The notes: generated from the letters alone by a model not told the origin. 64,000 bases of DNA from Cedecea colo (GCF_011808225.1 NZ_SOYS01000002.1:558001-622000), one strand, 5' to 3'. Counted from the first letter of the stretch, positions 17,021 through 27,027 are shown. Numbers and translations are program-made.

Positions 17021-18169
17021 ATGAGTCTGAAAGATAAAACCCAACAAATCTTCGCCGATAGCTTCGGCTACCCTGCTCCGCTGACTATTCAGGCTCCGGG
17101 TCGCGTCAACCTGATTGGCGAGCACACCGACTATAACGACGGTTTCGTGCTGCCCTGCGCCATCGACTACCAGACGGTGATTAGCTGTGCGAAACGCGAT
17201 GACCGAATGGTGCGCGTCATCGCCGCCGACTATGGCAATCAGAGCGACGAGTTCTCTCTGGATAAACCGATCCTCAGCCATGATACCCAGCAGTGGTCCA
17301 ACTATGTCCGTGGCGTGGTGAAGCACCTGCAAAAACGCGATAAAAACTTTGGCGGCGCGGATCTGGTAATCAGCGGAAACGTGCCGCAGGGCGCCGGGCT
17401 TAGCTCATCGGCTTCGCTGGAAGTCGCGGTGGGTAAAGTGTTCCAGCAGCTTTACCACCTGCCTTTGGATGGCGCGCAGCTTGCGCTCAACGGCCAGGAA
17501 GCGGAGAACCAGTTTGTCGGCTGTAACTGCGGCATTATGGATCAGCTGATTTCCGCGCTGGGCAAGAAAGATCATGCCCTGCTGCTCGACTGCCGCTCGC
17601 TTGGCACCAAAGCCGTTTCTATGCCGAAAGGCGTCGCCGTTGTCATCATTAACAGTAACTTTAAACGTACGCTGGTAGGCAGCGAGTACAATACCCGCCG
17701 CCAGCAATGTGAAACCGGCGCTCGCTTCTTTACGCAGAAAGCCCTGCGCGATGTCGAACTGGATAAATTTAACGCCGTGGCGCATGAACTGGATCCGGTA
17801 GTCGCCAAACGCGTGCGCCACGTGCTGACGGAAAATATCCGTACCGTTGAAGCGGCGGACGCGCTGGCGAAAGGCGACCTGGTACGCATGGGTCAGCTCA
17901 TGGCGGAATCCCATGCCTCCATGCGTGATGATTTCGAAATTACCGTTCCGCAGATTGATACCCTGGTTGAGATAGTCAAAGAAACGATTGGCGATAAAGG
18001 CGGCGTGCGCATGACCGGCGGCGGCTTCGGCGGCTGCATCGTTGCGCTGATCCCTGAAGAACTGGTGCCGGCCGTTGAAAAAGCGGTGGCCGAACAGTAC
18101 GAAGCGAAAACCGGCATCAAAGAAACCTTTTACGTCTGCAAACCTTCAGAAGGAGCCGGGCAATGCTAA
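17021..18169 (+). CDS. galK: Galactokinase
   Basis: A 382-residue GHMP kinase that phosphorylates galactose at C1. Signatures are visible in order: the substrate motif [19 protein letters not shown], the phosphate-binding loop [15 protein letters not shown], and the third motif [15 protein letters not shown]. It starts 2 bp after galT and overlaps galM by 7 bp, keeping the four enzymes coupled. Confidence 0.98.
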   Translation: MSLKDKTQQIFADSFGYPAPLTIQAPGRVNLIGEHTDYNDGFVLPCAIDYQTVISCAKRDDRMVRVIAADYGNQSDEFSLDKPILSHDTQQWSNYVRGVVKHLQKRDKNFGGADLVISGNVPQGAGLSSSASLEVAVGKVFQQLYHLPLDGAQLALNGQEAENQFVGCNCGIMDQLISALGKKDHALLLDCRSLGTKAVSMPKGVAVVIINSNFKRTLVGSEYNTRRQQCETGARFFTQKALRDVELDKFNAVAHELDPVVAKRVRHVLTENIRTVEAADALAKGDLVRMGQLMAESHASMRDDFEITVPQIDTLVEIVKETIGDKGGVRMTGGGFGGCIVALIPEELVPAVEKAVAEQYEAKTGIKETFYVCKPSEGAGQC

Positions 18170-19203
18170 AAGAGACGCCACAGCTTGCCCCGGACGGGCA
18201 GCCGTACCGTATTTCCACCCTGCGTAACAGCGCAGGAATGGTGGTAACCATGATGGACTGGGGCGCAACCCTGCTTTCATGCCGCGTACCGATGAAAGAC
18301 GGGACCGTGCGTGAAACGCTGCTTGGCTGCGCGACGCCGGAAGATTATCTTCATCAATCTGCCTATCTAGGCGCAACGGTTGGCCGTTATGCGAACCGCA
18401 TCGCAAACGGTAAATTTGTGCGCGATGGTAAAACCATCAGCGTTACCGCAAACCAGGGCGAGCATCAGCTACACGGCGGGCCGGAAGGGTTCGACAAATG
18501 TCGCTGGCGCATTGTCCGTCAGAACGAGCAGGAAGTGCTTTATACGCTCGATTCTGCGGATGGCGATCAGGGCTTCCCGGGCGAGTTTCGCGCCACGGCC
18601 CGTTACTCACTCACCGAGGATAACCGCATCGCAATTGAGTTTCGTGCAAAGGTTGATAAGCCATGCCCGGTGAACCTCACTAACCACGCTTACTTCAATC
18701 TTGACGGCACGCAACACGATGTGCGCCAGCATCAATTGCAGATCTTTGCCGATAGCTATCTGCCGGTAGATGCCAACGGCATTCCGCAGGCGGGCCTGAA
18801 AGATGTGACCGACACCAGTTTTGATTTCCGTAGCGCAAAAACTATCGCCGATGATTTCCTGCGTGAAGAAGATCAGGTGCTGGTGAAGGGCTACGATCAC
18901 GCATTCCTGTTGCAGGCTAAAGGTGATGTAAGCCAGCCTGCCGCGCACGTCTGGGCCAGCGATAAGCAGTTGCAAATGACCGTTTATACCTCGGCCCCGG
19001 CGCTGCAGTTCTACAGCGGTAACTATCTGGACGGCACGCCGGCCCGCGAACAGGGCACTTATACCGCGTATCAGGGCCTGGCGCTGGAAAGCGAATATCT
19101 GCCGGACAGCCCGAATCATCCTGAATGGCCGCAGCCGGATTGCTGGTTACAGCCGGATGACGAATACCTGAGCGTGACTGAATATCACTTTATCCCGCAG
19201 TAG
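18163..19203 (+). CDS. galM: Aldose 1-epimerase (galactose mutarotase)
   Basis: A 346-residue beta-sandwich enzyme that converts beta- to alpha-galactose for GalK. Conserved pieces are visible: [16 protein letters not shown], the catalytic His in TNHAYFNL, the second His in YDHAFLL and the Glu in [15 protein letters not shown]. Length equals E. coli GalM. Last gene of the gal operon, followed directly by a hairpin terminator. Confidence 0.97.
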   Translation: MLKETPQLAPDGQPYRISTLRNSAGMVVTMMDWGATLLSCRVPMKDGTVRETLLGCATPEDYLHQSAYLGATVGRYANRIANGKFVRDGKTISVTANQGEHQLHGGPEGFDKCRWRIVRQNEQEVLYTLDSADGDQGFPGEFRATARYSLTEDNRIAIEFRAKVDKPCPVNLTNHAYFNLDGTQHDVRQHQLQIFADSYLPVDANGIPQAGLKDVTDTSFDFRSAKTIADDFLREEDQVLVKGYDHAFLLQAKGDVSQPAAHVWASDKQLQMTVYTSAPALQFYSGNYLDGTPAREQGTYTAYQGLALESEYLPDSPNHPEWPQPDCWLQPDDEYLSVTEYHFIPQ

Positions 19204-19210
19204 CGCTTAT

Positions 19211-19230
19211 GCCCTCCTTTACGGGAGGGC
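19211..19230 (+). terminator. gal operon terminator
   Basis: GCCCTCC / GGAGGGC stem with a six-base loop, 7 bp after the galM stop, followed by AATTCTT. It lacks a strong T run, like the E. coli gal leaky terminator region. Confidence 0.65.
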
Positions 19231-19366
19231 AATTCTTATCCTGATTGCTGAATATCCCGCCAAAAGTCGGCAAAAAATAACGCCAGATTCACATCCAACT
19301 TACACTTCACGCTCTTTTTCGCTATGTTAAACGTTTAGATTGCCGCAGGTTAGCCCACGGCAATAT

Positions 19367-19385
19367 AATGATAACCGTTATCATT
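19367..19385 (+). promoter_or_regulatory. Fur box upstream of gpmA
   Basis: AATGATAACCGTTATCATT is a 19-bp near-perfect palindrome matching the Fur consensus GATAATGATAATCATTATC at most positions. It lies 28 bp upstream of the gpmA start. Iron control of gpmA is known in E. coli. The fur gene itself lies 39 kb away in this window. Confidence 0.8.
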
Positions 19386-19412
19386 AATCGCAGGCTTATT
19401 AAGGAGTAAACT

Positions 19413-20165
19413 ATGGCTGTTACTAAGCTGGTACTGGTTCGTCACGGCGAAAGCCAGTGGAACAATGAAAACCGTTTCACCGGTTGGTATGACGTCGATC
19501 TGTCTGAGAAAGGTAAAACCGAAGCAAAAGCCGCAGGTCAGCTGCTGAAAGACGAAGGCTACTCCTTCGATTTTGCTTATACCTCCGTGCTGAAACGTGC
19601 CATCCACACGCTGTGGAATGTCCTCGATGAGCTGGATCAGGCCTGGCTGCCGGTTGAAAAATCATGGAAGCTGAACGAGCGTCACTATGGCGCGCTGCAG
19701 GGACTGAACAAAGCTGAAACCGCAGAAAAATATGGCGATGAGCAGGTTAAACAATGGCGTCGTGGTTTTGCCGTTACGCCACCAGAGCTGACTCGCGATG
19801 ACGAGCGTTTCCCGGGCCACGACCCACGTTATGCATCGCTGTCCGATAAAGAGCTGCCAACCACTGAAAGCCTGGCGCTGACTATCGACCGCGTTATCCC
19901 TTACTGGAACGAAACCATTCTGCCACGCATGAAAAGCGGCGAGCGCGTGATCGTTGCGGCTCACGGTAACTCCCTGCGTGCGCTGGTGAAATTCCTCGAT
20001 AACATGAGCGAAGAAGAGATCCTTGAGCTGAACATCCCAACCGGCGTGCCGTTGGTATATGAGTTCGATGAAAACTTCAAACCGCTGAAGCGCTACTACC
20101 TGGGCAACGCTGATGAAATCGCAGCCAAAGCTGCGGCAGTTGCGAACCAGGGTAAAGCGAAGTAA
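19413..20165 (+). CDS. gpmA: 2,3-bisphosphoglycerate-dependent phosphoglycerate mutase
   Basis: A 250-residue glycolytic enzyme interconverting 3- and 2-phosphoglycerate. The phospho-accepting His 11 lies in [12 protein letters not shown]; the second active-site His is in [25 protein letters not shown] carries the catalytic Glu. Length matches E. coli. It has its own promoter with a Fur box, and its terminator carries repeat copy 3. Confidence 0.98.
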   Translation: MAVTKLVLVRHGESQWNNENRFTGWYDVDLSEKGKTEAKAAGQLLKDEGYSFDFAYTSVLKRAIHTLWNVLDELDQAWLPVEKSWKLNERHYGALQGLNKAETAEKYGDEQVKQWRRGFAVTPPELTRDDERFPGHDPRYASLSDKELPTTESLALTIDRVIPYWNETILPRMKSGERVIVAAHGNSLRALVKFLDNMSEEEILELNIPTGVPLVYEFDENFKPLKRYYLGNADEIAAKAAAVANQGKAK

Positions 20166-20180
20166 TTCGCAAGTTGTGAA

Positions 20181-20352
20181 AAGGCGTGGATTGTTCCACG
20201 CCTTAGATTGCTGACAAAGAAGGAAAAAGCGTGGTTTTTCCTTCTTTGTGGTTATCAGCCGAAAATCAATCCGTTGATTTTCCTTATTTTTTATTCGGCG
20301 GTATTGGTTGAGAGTTTGTCATCACTCTGAAGCGTGGATTGTTCCACGCCTT
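20181..20352 (+). repeat. Terminator-associated MITE-like element, copy 3
   Basis: A 127-bp element (20205-20331) lies between direct repeats of the gpmA terminator hairpin (20184-20204 and 20332-20352, identical over 21 bases). In this orientation it begins AGATTGCTGACAAAGAAGG, with a perfect 15-bp stem ACAAAGAAGGAAAAA / TTTTTCCTTCTTTGT, then a palindrome GAAAATCAATCCGTTGATTT, and ends TTGTCATCACTCT. About 15 bp corresponding to the GCACAGGTTG stem of the other copies is missing. Only the distal terminator copy keeps the T run. Confidence 0.92.
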
Positions 20353-20422
20353 TTTATTTCAACACCACTCGGCATTACACGTCACCCGGCTGTGTCAGGG
20401 TTCATTATTACTTTTTTATTCT

Positions 20423-21034
20423 TCATTCCGGCAGGCCAGTCGTCGTATCAGTCGCTCCGTAACGCATGCCATCCACAAGCATAGCAACCATTTTTCGCGC
20501 ATAGGGAGGCTCTTCTTCGTTAGGTCCCTGACATAGCGTCACTATCGCCCGCAGCAGATCGTAGGCATCAATATCTGGCCGAATGAATTTCGCCTCAGCG
20601 GCGCCCTCCAGCAGGCCTTTCAGCGCCGGCACCATCCGTGAGCTGAAGTATGCGGGTAACGCGCTGTACGCGGGATCGCCCGACTGAAGCGCCGTGGCAA
20701 GGCCACGTTTGGACGCAACAAGATCCATGAAAATATAAATCCAGCGGAGCAACGCCTCGTCGGGTTCGTACTTATTTGCCAGAACGGTAGCTGCCTCTGC
20801 ACAGCTATCCGCCCCCTTTTGCAGCACAGCGACGATGAGATCCGAACGCTGCGGAAAATGACGGTATACCGTACCCAGGCCAACTCCTGCCTGCTGCGCG
20901 ATTTCGCGCACCGGAGCGTTCACGCCGGACTTCGCAAAAACTTCCAGAGCCGCTTCAAGCAAGGCTGTCATCTTTTGTCGCGCATCGGCACGCATCCGGC
21001 GGGGAGCGCCGTTGTCTTTAGGTTCGCTGATCAT
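20423..21034 (-). CDS. TetR-family regulator
   Basis: A 203-residue regulator. Residues about 18-65 hold the TetR helix-turn-helix (MTALLEAALEVFAKSG then VREIAQQAGVGLGTVYRHFP). The remainder is a helical ligand-binding domain of unknown specificity. It is divergent from an NmrA-type gene across 141 bp containing two matching 15-bp palindromes, so it most likely represses that gene and itself. This pair is not present between gpmA and aroG in E. coli, so it is an accessory insertion. Confidence 0.9.
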   Translation of the reverse strand: MISEPKDNGAPRRMRADARQKMTALLEAALEVFAKSGVNAPVREIAQQAGVGLGTVYRHFPQRSDLIVAVLQKGADSCAEAATVLANKYEPDEALLRWIYIFMDLVASKRGLATALQSGDPAYSALPAYFSSRMVPALKGLLEGAAEAKFIRPDIDAYDLLRAIVTLCQGPNEEEPPYARKMVAMLVDGMRYGATDTTTGLPE

Positions 21035-21069
21035 CCGTTCGAGACTTCTTTTAAGTAAGGGCTTGCAAA

Positions 21070-21108
21070 CGGAACATTGTTCCGCTTATGATTCGGAACG
21101 TGGTTCCG
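21070..21108. promoter_or_regulatory. Paired palindromic operators for the TetR regulator
   Basis: CGGAACATTGTTCCG (21070-21084) and CGGAACGTGGTTCCG (21094-21108) are two 15-bp inverted repeats with centres 24 bp apart, between the divergent TetR and NmrA genes. A -10-like CATAAT follows at 21113. The symmetry, repetition and position are what a TetR dimer pair would need. Binding by this regulator is inferred. Confidence 0.8.
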
Positions 21109-21175
21109 GTTGCCATAATAGCAGAGTGACAACCGCACCGCATCAATGGTTGACATCATTCCTGGAGAGCTAATC

Positions 21176-22036
21176 ATGATTTTAGTATTGGGAATTACGG
21201 GTAAAACGGGGGGCGCGGCCGCGCGTCACCTGCTGATGCAGGGCAGGAAGGTGCGGGCGCTGGTCCGCGATCGAGCAAAGGCGGCCGACTGGGAGAAACA
21301 GGGCGTCGAACTAATAGACGGCGATCTGAGCGATGCGGAGGCGATAACGCGGGCTCTGCAAGGCGTGGAGAGTGCATACGTCATGCTGCCCCCGACCCGG
21401 ACCCCATCCCGTGACTTCGTGGAGTCAAAGAAGCCGATCGCGGCCTACGCCAGGGCACTTAAGTCGGCGCACCTCTCGCGTGTTGTGATTCTTTCATCCT
21501 ACGGTGCGGAGAAAACAAGCGGTCTGGGATCTATCACGGCAAATGCCCTCCTTGAGCAGGGGCTAAGCGATCTGCCGTATCCCGTGGCGGTCATTCGTGC
21601 AGGCGGATTTTATGAGAATTTTCTCTATGGCTTACAGACCGGGCAAGGTGGCGTGCTACCTGTATTCAACAAGAAAACGGACGAAAAATCACCGCTGACC
21701 GCCACCGACGACATCGGCGCGGAAGCAGCCAGGCTGCTGACCGGACCGGTATGGAGCGGAAGGCGCGTGATCGAGTTGGGTTCGCTGGTGAGCGCTGACG
21801 AGATAGCTGCGCAACTGGGCGATGTGCTGAAACGGGAGGTGGCCGCGCGGGCTGTGCCACGTGAAGCGTGGACCGACACCCTGGAACAGATGGGCTTTCC
21901 ACAAGGACAAACGTGGGGTTTTGAGGAGATGTTCGATGCGCTGAACTCGCACTGGATCGATTTCGGCGCGCCGGGTACGGAGCGCGTGGAGGGCACCACG
22001 ACTGCACGCCAAATCTTTGCGGCAGCTAAAGGATAA
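21176..22036 (+). CDS. NmrA-like NAD(P)-binding oxidoreductase
   Basis: A 286-residue atypical short-chain dehydrogenase. The dinucleotide motif GITGKTGG is at residues 6-13 and a Rossmann pattern follows (VRALVRD, GVELIDGDLSD, SAYVMLPP). There is no YxxxK catalytic pair in the usual place, as expected for NmrA/HSCARG and quinone-oxidoreductase-like members. Start ATG 21176 follows GGAGAG; an upstream in-frame start at 21146 is less likely. Probably responds to redox or electrophile stress under the adjacent TetR protein; the substrate cannot be read from the sequence. Confidence 0.85.
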   Translation: MILVLGITGKTGGAAARHLLMQGRKVRALVRDRAKAADWEKQGVELIDGDLSDAEAITRALQGVESAYVMLPPTRTPSRDFVESKKPIAAYARALKSAHLSRVVILSSYGAEKTSGLGSITANALLEQGLSDLPYPVAVIRAGGFYENFLYGLQTGQGGVLPVFNKKTDEKSPLTATDDIGAEAARLLTGPVWSGRRVIELGSLVSADEIAAQLGDVLKREVAARAVPREAWTDTLEQMGFPQGQTWGFEEMFDALNSHWIDFGAPGTERVEGTTTARQIFAAAKG

Positions 22037-22050
22037 ATCGATCTTTAAAC

Positions 22051-22076
22051 GCCCCCGACGAAAGCCGGGGGCTACG
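22051..22076 (+). terminator. Terminator after the NmrA-like gene
   Basis: A GCCCCCG...CGGGGGC stem with a short loop is followed by TACGTTTT, 15 bp after the stop codon. It lies between convergent genes (aroG on the other strand). Confidence 0.7.
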
Positions 22077-22170
22077 TTTTCATGCGGCTGTCGAGCAAGA
22101 CATCAGCCGACGCAGCGCGAAATTGCGACCGCGTGCAGAACAGCGAACATTTTTTATCATTGATACGGCC

Positions 22171-23223
22171 TTAACCGCGACGTGCTTGCACCGCTGCGGC
22201 CAACTGGCGCAGAAGCGTTTCGGTGTCTTCCCAGCCAATGCAGGCGTCGGTGATACTTTTGCCATAGACCAGCGGCTCGCCGCTCTCCAGGCTCTGGTTC
22301 CCTTCCACCAGATGACTTTCAATCATTACGCCGGTAATGGCTTTATCGCCGCTTGCGATTTGCTGACAGACATCCGCGCCTACTTCCATCTGCTTTTTGA
22401 ACTGCTTGCTACTGTTAGCGTGGCTGAAATCGATCATCACCTGCGCAGGCAGCCCGGCTTTCGCTAAATCTTGTTTAACCTGGGCTACGTGCGCCGCACT
22501 GTAATTCGGCTCTCTACCGCCGCGCAGGATGATATGGCAGTCGCCGTTGCCGCTGGTGCTGACGATAGCAGAGTGGCCCCATTTGGTCACAGACAGAAAA
22601 CAGTGAGGCGCGCCCGCCGCGTTGATTGCATCGATAGCGACTTTCATCGTGCCATCGGTCCCGTTTTTAAAACCAACCGGACAGGACAGCCCGGACGCCA
22701 GCTCGCGGTGCACCTGAGATTCGGTGGTTCGTGCGCCAATCGCCCCCCAGCTCATCAGGTCTGCCAGATATTGCGGCGTGATCATATCAAGGAATTCGCC
22801 CGCGGCCGGCAGGCCAGTGTCGTTGATATCAAGCAGCAGCTTACGGGCAATACGCAGGCCGTCGTTAATCTGGTAGCTGCTATCCATATGCGGATCGTTA
22901 ATCAGCCCCTTCCACCCTACGGTAGTACGCGGTTTTTCGAAGTAAACACGCATAACGACTTCAAGCTCGCCCTGCAGCTCTTCACGTAAAGCCAGCAGGC
23001 GCGTACCGTACTCTTTGGCGGCTTTGATATCGTGAATAGAGCATGGGCCGATGACCACCAGCAGGCGATCGTCATTGCCTTTTAGAATTTTATGAATAGC
23101 CTGGCGTGCATGAGAAACCGTCTGGGCCGCTTTTTCGCTGGCCGGGAATTTTTCGAGCAGCGCTACAGGTGGCAGGAGTTCGTTAATCTCTTTGATGCGT
23201 AAGTCGTCGTTCTGATAATTCAT
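22171..23223 (-). CDS. aroG: Phe-sensitive 3-deoxy-D-arabino-heptulosonate 7-phosphate synthase
   Basis: A 350-residue enzyme for the first step of aromatic amino acid synthesis, joining PEP and erythrose-4-phosphate. Conserved pieces are visible: VVIGPCSIHD with the metal-binding Cys, EKPRTTVGWKGLINDP, GARTTESQVHRELAS and DFSHANSSKQ with the metal His. Length matches E. coli AroG. A TyrR box lies about 70 bp upstream of the start, consistent with TyrR/Phe repression. Confidence 0.97.
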   Translation of the reverse strand: MNYQNDDLRIKEINELLPPVALLEKFPASEKAAQTVSHARQAIHKILKGNDDRLLVVIGPCSIHDIKAAKEYGTRLLALREELQGELEVVMRVYFEKPRTTVGWKGLINDPHMDSSYQINDGLRIARKLLLDINDTGLPAAGEFLDMITPQYLADLMSWGAIGARTTESQVHRELASGLSCPVGFKNGTDGTMKVAIDAINAAGAPHCFLSVTKWGHSAIVSTSGNGDCHIILRGGREPNYSAAHVAQVKQDLAKAGLPAQVMIDFSHANSSKQFKKQMEVGADVCQQIASGDKAITGVMIESHLVEGNQSLESGEPLVYGKSITDACIGWEDTETLLRQLAAAVQARRG

Positions 23224-23292
23224 GATATTTCCGGAAGGTTTTTATATTTTTGCCAGTTGCAATCCCTTCAATCTATATCTTCATCGCAGAAG

Positions 23293-23310
23293 TGTAAACG
23301 CCATTTTACA
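23293..23310 (-). promoter_or_regulatory. TyrR box upstream of aroG
   Basis: TGTAAACGCCATTTTACA is an exact fit to the TyrR consensus TGTAAA-N6-TTTACA. It lies 70-87 bp upstream of the aroG start, as in E. coli. The rest of the 321-bp gap to ybgS holds the divergent promoters; nothing else clear was seen. Confidence 0.88.
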
Positions 23311-23544
23311 CTCCAGGCAGATTAATCCTGGAGTAGCGTTTAAGATCGCCGAAATATGGCGAAAAGTGAGATCAAGGCTACAATTTTTACTGTTAACGCT
23401 GAAAAATATCAGTTTTCCAAAATTGTATTCTGATCGCATTTCTATTGCCGATACTTTTTTCTGTTATATCCGGCGCGATCGGTACAGTTTTTGCACTGTT
23501 GGAAGAAGTTATCCAGCAATAACGACAAGAACAGGAGCATAAAG

Positions 23545-23916
23545 ATGAATAAATTAGCCATGCTTTTCCTCACAGCTTCACTTTCTGCCGCAAGCGGCGC
23601 GGCTATGGCCGTTGATACACCTGCCGGTGGCGATAATAACGGCCAGGCAAATTCAAGCGCTGAGGCGGGACAGACCGCGCCCGGCGCACACCAGAATATC
23701 GCGCCTAAGGGTACCGATGGCGGCGATGTGAACAATTCCAGCACCATGCTGCATCCGAATGACAAGGGCACCAGCGCCTCCGGCGAAGGAATGGACTCGC
23801 AAGACGTTCATAAAAACACGATGTGTAAGGACGGACGATGCCCGGATATGGACAAAAAAGTTGAAACGGGAACCGGTAACGATGTAGACACCAAAACTGA
23901 CGGTACTTCACAGTAG
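23545..23916 (+). CDS. ybgS: YbgS, small periplasmic protein of unknown function
   Basis: A 123-residue protein with a signal peptide ([21 protein letters not shown], cleaved before VDTPAGG). The mature part is low-complexity, rich in Gly, Asn, Asp, Ser and Thr, with two Cys in [11 protein letters not shown] 23545 follows AGGAGCAT; the open frame from 23491 lacks a good start. It is the E. coli YbgS type, in the same place between aroG and zitB. No function is known. Confidence 0.9.
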   Translation: MNKLAMLFLTASLSAASGAAMAVDTPAGGDNNGQANSSAEAGQTAPGAHQNIAPKGTDGGDVNNSSTMLHPNDKGTSASGEGMDSQDVHKNTMCKDGRCPDMDKKVETGTGNDVDTKTDGTSQ

Positions 23917-23939
23917 CCGGCGGCCGTAATATCTATAGA

Positions 23940-23963
23940 GGAGAGCTCAGGCTCTCCTTTTTT
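23940..23963 (+). terminator. ybgS terminator
   Basis: GGAGAGC-TCAG-GCTCTCC stem-loop followed by TTTTTT, 24 bp after the stop codon. Confidence 0.88.
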
Positions 23964-24037
23964 ATGAAATGCTTTTCAATAGGTTGAACAGATTCATGGT
24001 TATAATGAACGCATGCTAATTAAGCTTGCGGGGAACC

Positions 24038-24976
24038 ATGGCTCATTTACATCAGCACGATTCTCAGGATGCAAACGCGAAACGCCTGTTATGGGCTTTT
24101 GCTATCACCGCAGTATTTATGGTGGCGGAAGTTATCGGCGGCCTGTTCTCCGGTTCGCTGGCATTGCTCGCCGATGCAGGGCACATGTTGACGGATGCTG
24201 CCGCGCTGTTAGTAGCGCTTATCGCCGTACAGTTCGCCCGACGCCCGCCTAACTCTCGACGCACGTTTGGCTGGCTACGCTTAACGACGCTCGCCGCATT
24301 TGTGAACGCCCTTGCGCTGGTTGTCATTACCCTGTTAATCGCCTGGGAGGCGATCCAGCGCTTCAGCCACCCACGGCCCGTTGCCGGGTGGACGATGCTA
24401 ACTATCGCAATTGCTGGACTGTTGGCAAATATCGCTTCTTTCTGGATATTGCATCGCGGTAGCGAAGAGAAAAATCTCAACGTTCGTGCGGCGGCGCTGC
24501 ATGTTTTAGGCGATTTACTCGGTTCGGTGGGCGCTATCATCGCCGCACTGATCATTTTACGGACCGGCTGGACACCAATCGACCCGATTCTATCCATACT
24601 GGTTTCCTGCCTTGTTCTGCGCAGCGCGTGGAGCTTGCTTAAAGAAAGCGTCAATGAGTTGCTTGAGGGAGCGCCTGGAGCGATAGATATTGAAACGCTG
24701 AAGAAAAAGCTGTCTCGTGGCATTCCGGAAGTACGGAACGTGCACCATGTGCATATCTGGCTGGTGGGGGAAAAACCATTGATGACGCTGCATGTGCAGG
24801 TGGTTCCTCCACACGATCATGACGCGCTGCTTGGTCGTATCCATCATTTCCTGGCGCAGGAATATCAGATTGAACACGCGACGGTGCAGATGGAGTATCA
24901 ACCCTGCAACGGGCCACATTGCGATTTAAACGAGCATGACCACCCGGGCCATGCTCATCATCACCGATCAGGATAG
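24038..24976 (+). CDS. zitB: Zinc efflux transporter ZitB (cation diffusion facilitator)
   Basis: A 312-residue inner-membrane Zn(II)/H+ antiporter with six hydrophobic segments. Metal-site motifs are [10 protein letters not shown] in TM2 and HVLGDLLGS in TM5 (HxxxD). The N-terminus is MAHLHQHD and the C-terminus ends HAHHHRSG, His-rich as usual. The C-terminal cytosolic domain ([16 protein letters not shown]) is typical of CDF proteins. ATG 24038 gives the E. coli N-terminus. Its 3' end overlaps the convergent pnuC stop by 9 bp. Confidence 0.96.
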   Translation: MAHLHQHDSQDANAKRLLWAFAITAVFMVAEVIGGLFSGSLALLADAGHMLTDAAALLVALIAVQFARRPPNSRRTFGWLRLTTLAAFVNALALVVITLLIAWEAIQRFSHPRPVAGWTMLTIAIAGLLANIASFWILHRGSEEKNLNVRAAALHVLGDLLGSVGAIIAALIILRTGWTPIDPILSILVSCLVLRSAWSLLKESVNELLEGAPGAIDIETLKKKLSRGIPEVRNVHHVHIWLVGEKPLMTLHVQVVPPHDHDALLGRIHHFLAQEYQIEHATVQMEYQPCNGPHCDLNEHDHPGHAHHHRSG

Positions 24977-25684
24977 CGCGCGCGAACCCCGATCGCGTGC
25001 GCTTTTAATCCACATGCGGCTGCCGTTAAGAGCAATAAACGTCAGGATCAGATATTCAAGCGACATCGCATAAACGCCTTGTCGCGCAAAGATGACGACG
25101 CTGATAACGTTAATCACCACCCACAACAGCCAGTTCTCCACGTACTTACGCGTCATCAGAATCATCGCCACGATAGAGAGCACCATCATGCAGGAATCCC
25201 AGAACGGGAAAGCATCCGGCTGTAGCGCCGGCATGGTGACGTTCAGGCCAAGCGCTTGCATCACCGAAACGGCAATGCGTGTCAGATAAGCAAAGACAGG
25301 ATCGATAAAGAAAGTCATCAGTCCAATCGCGCCCACACAGACGGCAAGCCAGGCCAGCGCCTTAGGAAACGGCAACCAACGTATGCGCAGCGCGGCCTCA
25401 TTATTGCTGGTCTGGCGCGACCACGCGTACCAGCCATAAATATTGGCGGCAAAGAAGAACACCTGCAGCAGCAGGCTGGCATATAGCTGGATCTGGAAGA
25501 AGATAATGGCAAACAGCGTGACGTTGATTAATCCAAACGCGTAATTGCTGATTTTCTCAAGGCTTGCAAGCCAGATACAGAGCAGCCCGGCGAGCGTGCC
25601 TACCGCCTCAATCCACGATAAATCATAGCCACCTGCCCCAATCGGGATGTGGACCAGAATGTTTTGCGTGCTAAAAAAATCCAT
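24968..25684 (-). CDS. pnuC: Nicotinamide riboside transporter PnuC
   Basis: A 238-residue inner-membrane facilitator with about seven hydrophobic segments, and the conserved substrate-site region [10 protein letters not shown]...[12 protein letters not shown]. It brings in nicotinamide riboside for NAD salvage, trapped by NadR. It lies 22 bp downstream of nadA, in one operon under the NadR box, so de novo and salvage NAD supply are controlled together. Confidence 0.96.
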   Translation of the reverse strand: MDFFSTQNILVHIPIGAGGYDLSWIEAVGTLAGLLCIWLASLEKISNYAFGLINVTLFAIIFFQIQLYASLLLQVFFFAANIYGWYAWSRQTSNNEAALRIRWLPFPKALAWLAVCVGAIGLMTFFIDPVFAYLTRIAVSVMQALGLNVTMPALQPDAFPFWDSCMMVLSIVAMILMTRKYVENWLLWVVINVISVVIFARQGVYAMSLEYLILTFIALNGSRMWIKSARDRGSRALS

Positions 25685-25706
25685 ATTTTCCCCTGAGCGT
25701 CATGTC

Positions 25707-26768
25707 CTATGCGTTACCTTTTATCGAACGGCGTAATTCAGCGGCGAAGTCTAACATCCGGTTAAGCGGCACCAGAGCCCCCTCACGCAACGCGGCGTCC
25801 ACGTGAATCTCGTGAGCCGCTCCGCCCTGCTCCAGGCTCTCAGCGATAGCCTTAAGGCCGTTCATCGCCATCCATGGACAATGAGCGCAGCTTCGGCACG
25901 TTGCGCCTTCACCGGCGGTCGGCGCTTCCAGCAGCTCTTTATCCGGACACGTCTGCTGCATTTTGTAGAATATGCCCCGATCGGTTGCCACGATCAGTTG
26001 CTGATTAGGCAGCGTTCTGGCTGCGGCAATCAACTGGCTGGTTGAACCCACCGCGTCAGCCATATCGACCACAGCCTGAGGCGACTCCGGGTGCACCAGG
26101 ATTGCCGCATCAGGATATAGCGCTTTCATGCGCGCCAGCGCCTGGGTCTTAAATTCGTCATGCACGATACATGCGCCCTGCCAGCACAGCACGTCTGCAC
26201 CGGTCTGTTTCTGGACATAGCTGCCCAAATGACGATCGGGCGCCCAGATGATTTTCTCGCCCAGGCTATCAAGATGCTCAATAAGCTCAACGGCAATGCT
26301 GGATGTCACCACCCAGTCCGCGCGAGCTTTGACCGCCGCTGAAGTGTTAGCATAGACCACGACCGTGCGATCGGGGTGCTGGTCGCAGAAGGCCGTAAAT
26401 TCGTCAATTGGACAGCCTAAATCCAGAGAACACTCGGCATTCAGGGTCGGCATCAGGATGGTTTTCTCAGGACTGAGAATTTTTGCCGTTTCGCCCATGA
26501 AGCGCACGCCCGCGACCAGCAGCGTGGAGGCGGGATGGTTTGCCCCAAAGCGCGCCATTTCAAGCGAGTCAGAGATACAGCCGCCCGTTTCTTCTGCCAG
26601 CGCCTGGATTTCGGGATCCGTGTAGTAATGCGCAACCATTACCGCGTTACGCTCTCTCAACAAACGCTTAATTTTTTCGCGATAGAACTGCTTTTCGTCC
26701 ACGCTTAGCGGCACCGGCTTCGGTGGGAAAGGATAAATGGCTGTTTCCGGGTCGAACATGACGCTCAT
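25707..26768 (-). CDS. nadA: Quinolinate synthase
   Basis: A 353-residue 4Fe-4S enzyme making quinolinate from iminoaspartate and DHAP, in NAD synthesis. Three cluster Cys are in [14 protein letters not shown] and the CRSCAHCPW cluster. The start [18 protein letters not shown] matches E. coli. The C-terminus ends RRSIKGNA, a few residues longer than the E. coli protein. First gene of nadA-pnuC. Confidence 0.98.
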   Translation of the reverse strand: MSVMFDPETAIYPFPPKPVPLSVDEKQFYREKIKRLLRERNAVMVAHYYTDPEIQALAEETGGCISDSLEMARFGANHPASTLLVAGVRFMGETAKILSPEKTILMPTLNAECSLDLGCPIDEFTAFCDQHPDRTVVVYANTSAAVKARADWVVTSSIAVELIEHLDSLGEKIIWAPDRHLGSYVQKQTGADVLCWQGACIVHDEFKTQALARMKALYPDAAILVHPESPQAVVDMADAVGSTSQLIAAARTLPNQQLIVATDRGIFYKMQQTCPDKELLEAPTAGEGATCRSCAHCPWMAMNGLKAIAESLEQGGAAHEIHVDAALREGALVPLNRMLDFAAELRRSIKGNA

Positions 26769-26841
26769 AATGCTTTCTCGTTTGGCTGACTTAACAAAAC
26801 CGTCGTAATTTTAGTATCAGCGGGCCAGGAATCACGGAGGT

Positions 26842-26859
26842 TGTTTTATATGCTAAACA
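26842..26859 (-). promoter_or_regulatory. NadR operator upstream of nadA
   Basis: TGTTTTATATGCTAAACA fits the NadR palindrome TGTTTA-N6-TAAACA with one mismatch. It lies 74-91 bp upstream of the nadA start. NadR with NAD represses nadA-pnuC in enterobacteria. Confidence 0.85.
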
Positions 26860-26914
26860 AGATAGCGAATTATAAGAGGAATGTCGTGCGAATTTTGCAG
26901 GCTCAGAAACAACA

Positions 26915-26935
26915 AAAGCGCCTTACAGGCGCTTT
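26915..26935 (-). terminator. Distal hairpin terminator after the tRNA-Lys operon
   Basis: An AAAGCGCCT / AGGCGCTTT stem, 59 bp beyond the strong terminator at 26994-27020. It may be a back-up terminator or relic of a lost tRNA-spacer unit; it also precedes the nadA promoter. Confidence 0.6.
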
Positions 26936-26993
26936 GGTTGATTTTGTCGACCTGCTGCAGGTTCGTCTCCTGCACGGTCCGGCTCCGGATGCA

Positions 26994-27020
26994 ACAAAGG
27001 CGCCATAAAGGCGCCTTTGT
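26994..27020 (-). terminator. tRNA-Lys operon terminator
   Basis: An eleven-base perfect stem ACAAAGGCGCC / GGCGCCTTTGT with a five-base loop, 7 bp beyond the CCA of the last tRNA-Lys on the minus strand. Confidence 0.85.
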
Positions 27021-27027
27021 CTGAATA

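Noticed and set aside
19211-19412. Small RNA or extra gene between galM and gpmA
   Set aside because: Only the terminator, a Fur box and promoter-like AT-rich DNA could be seen.
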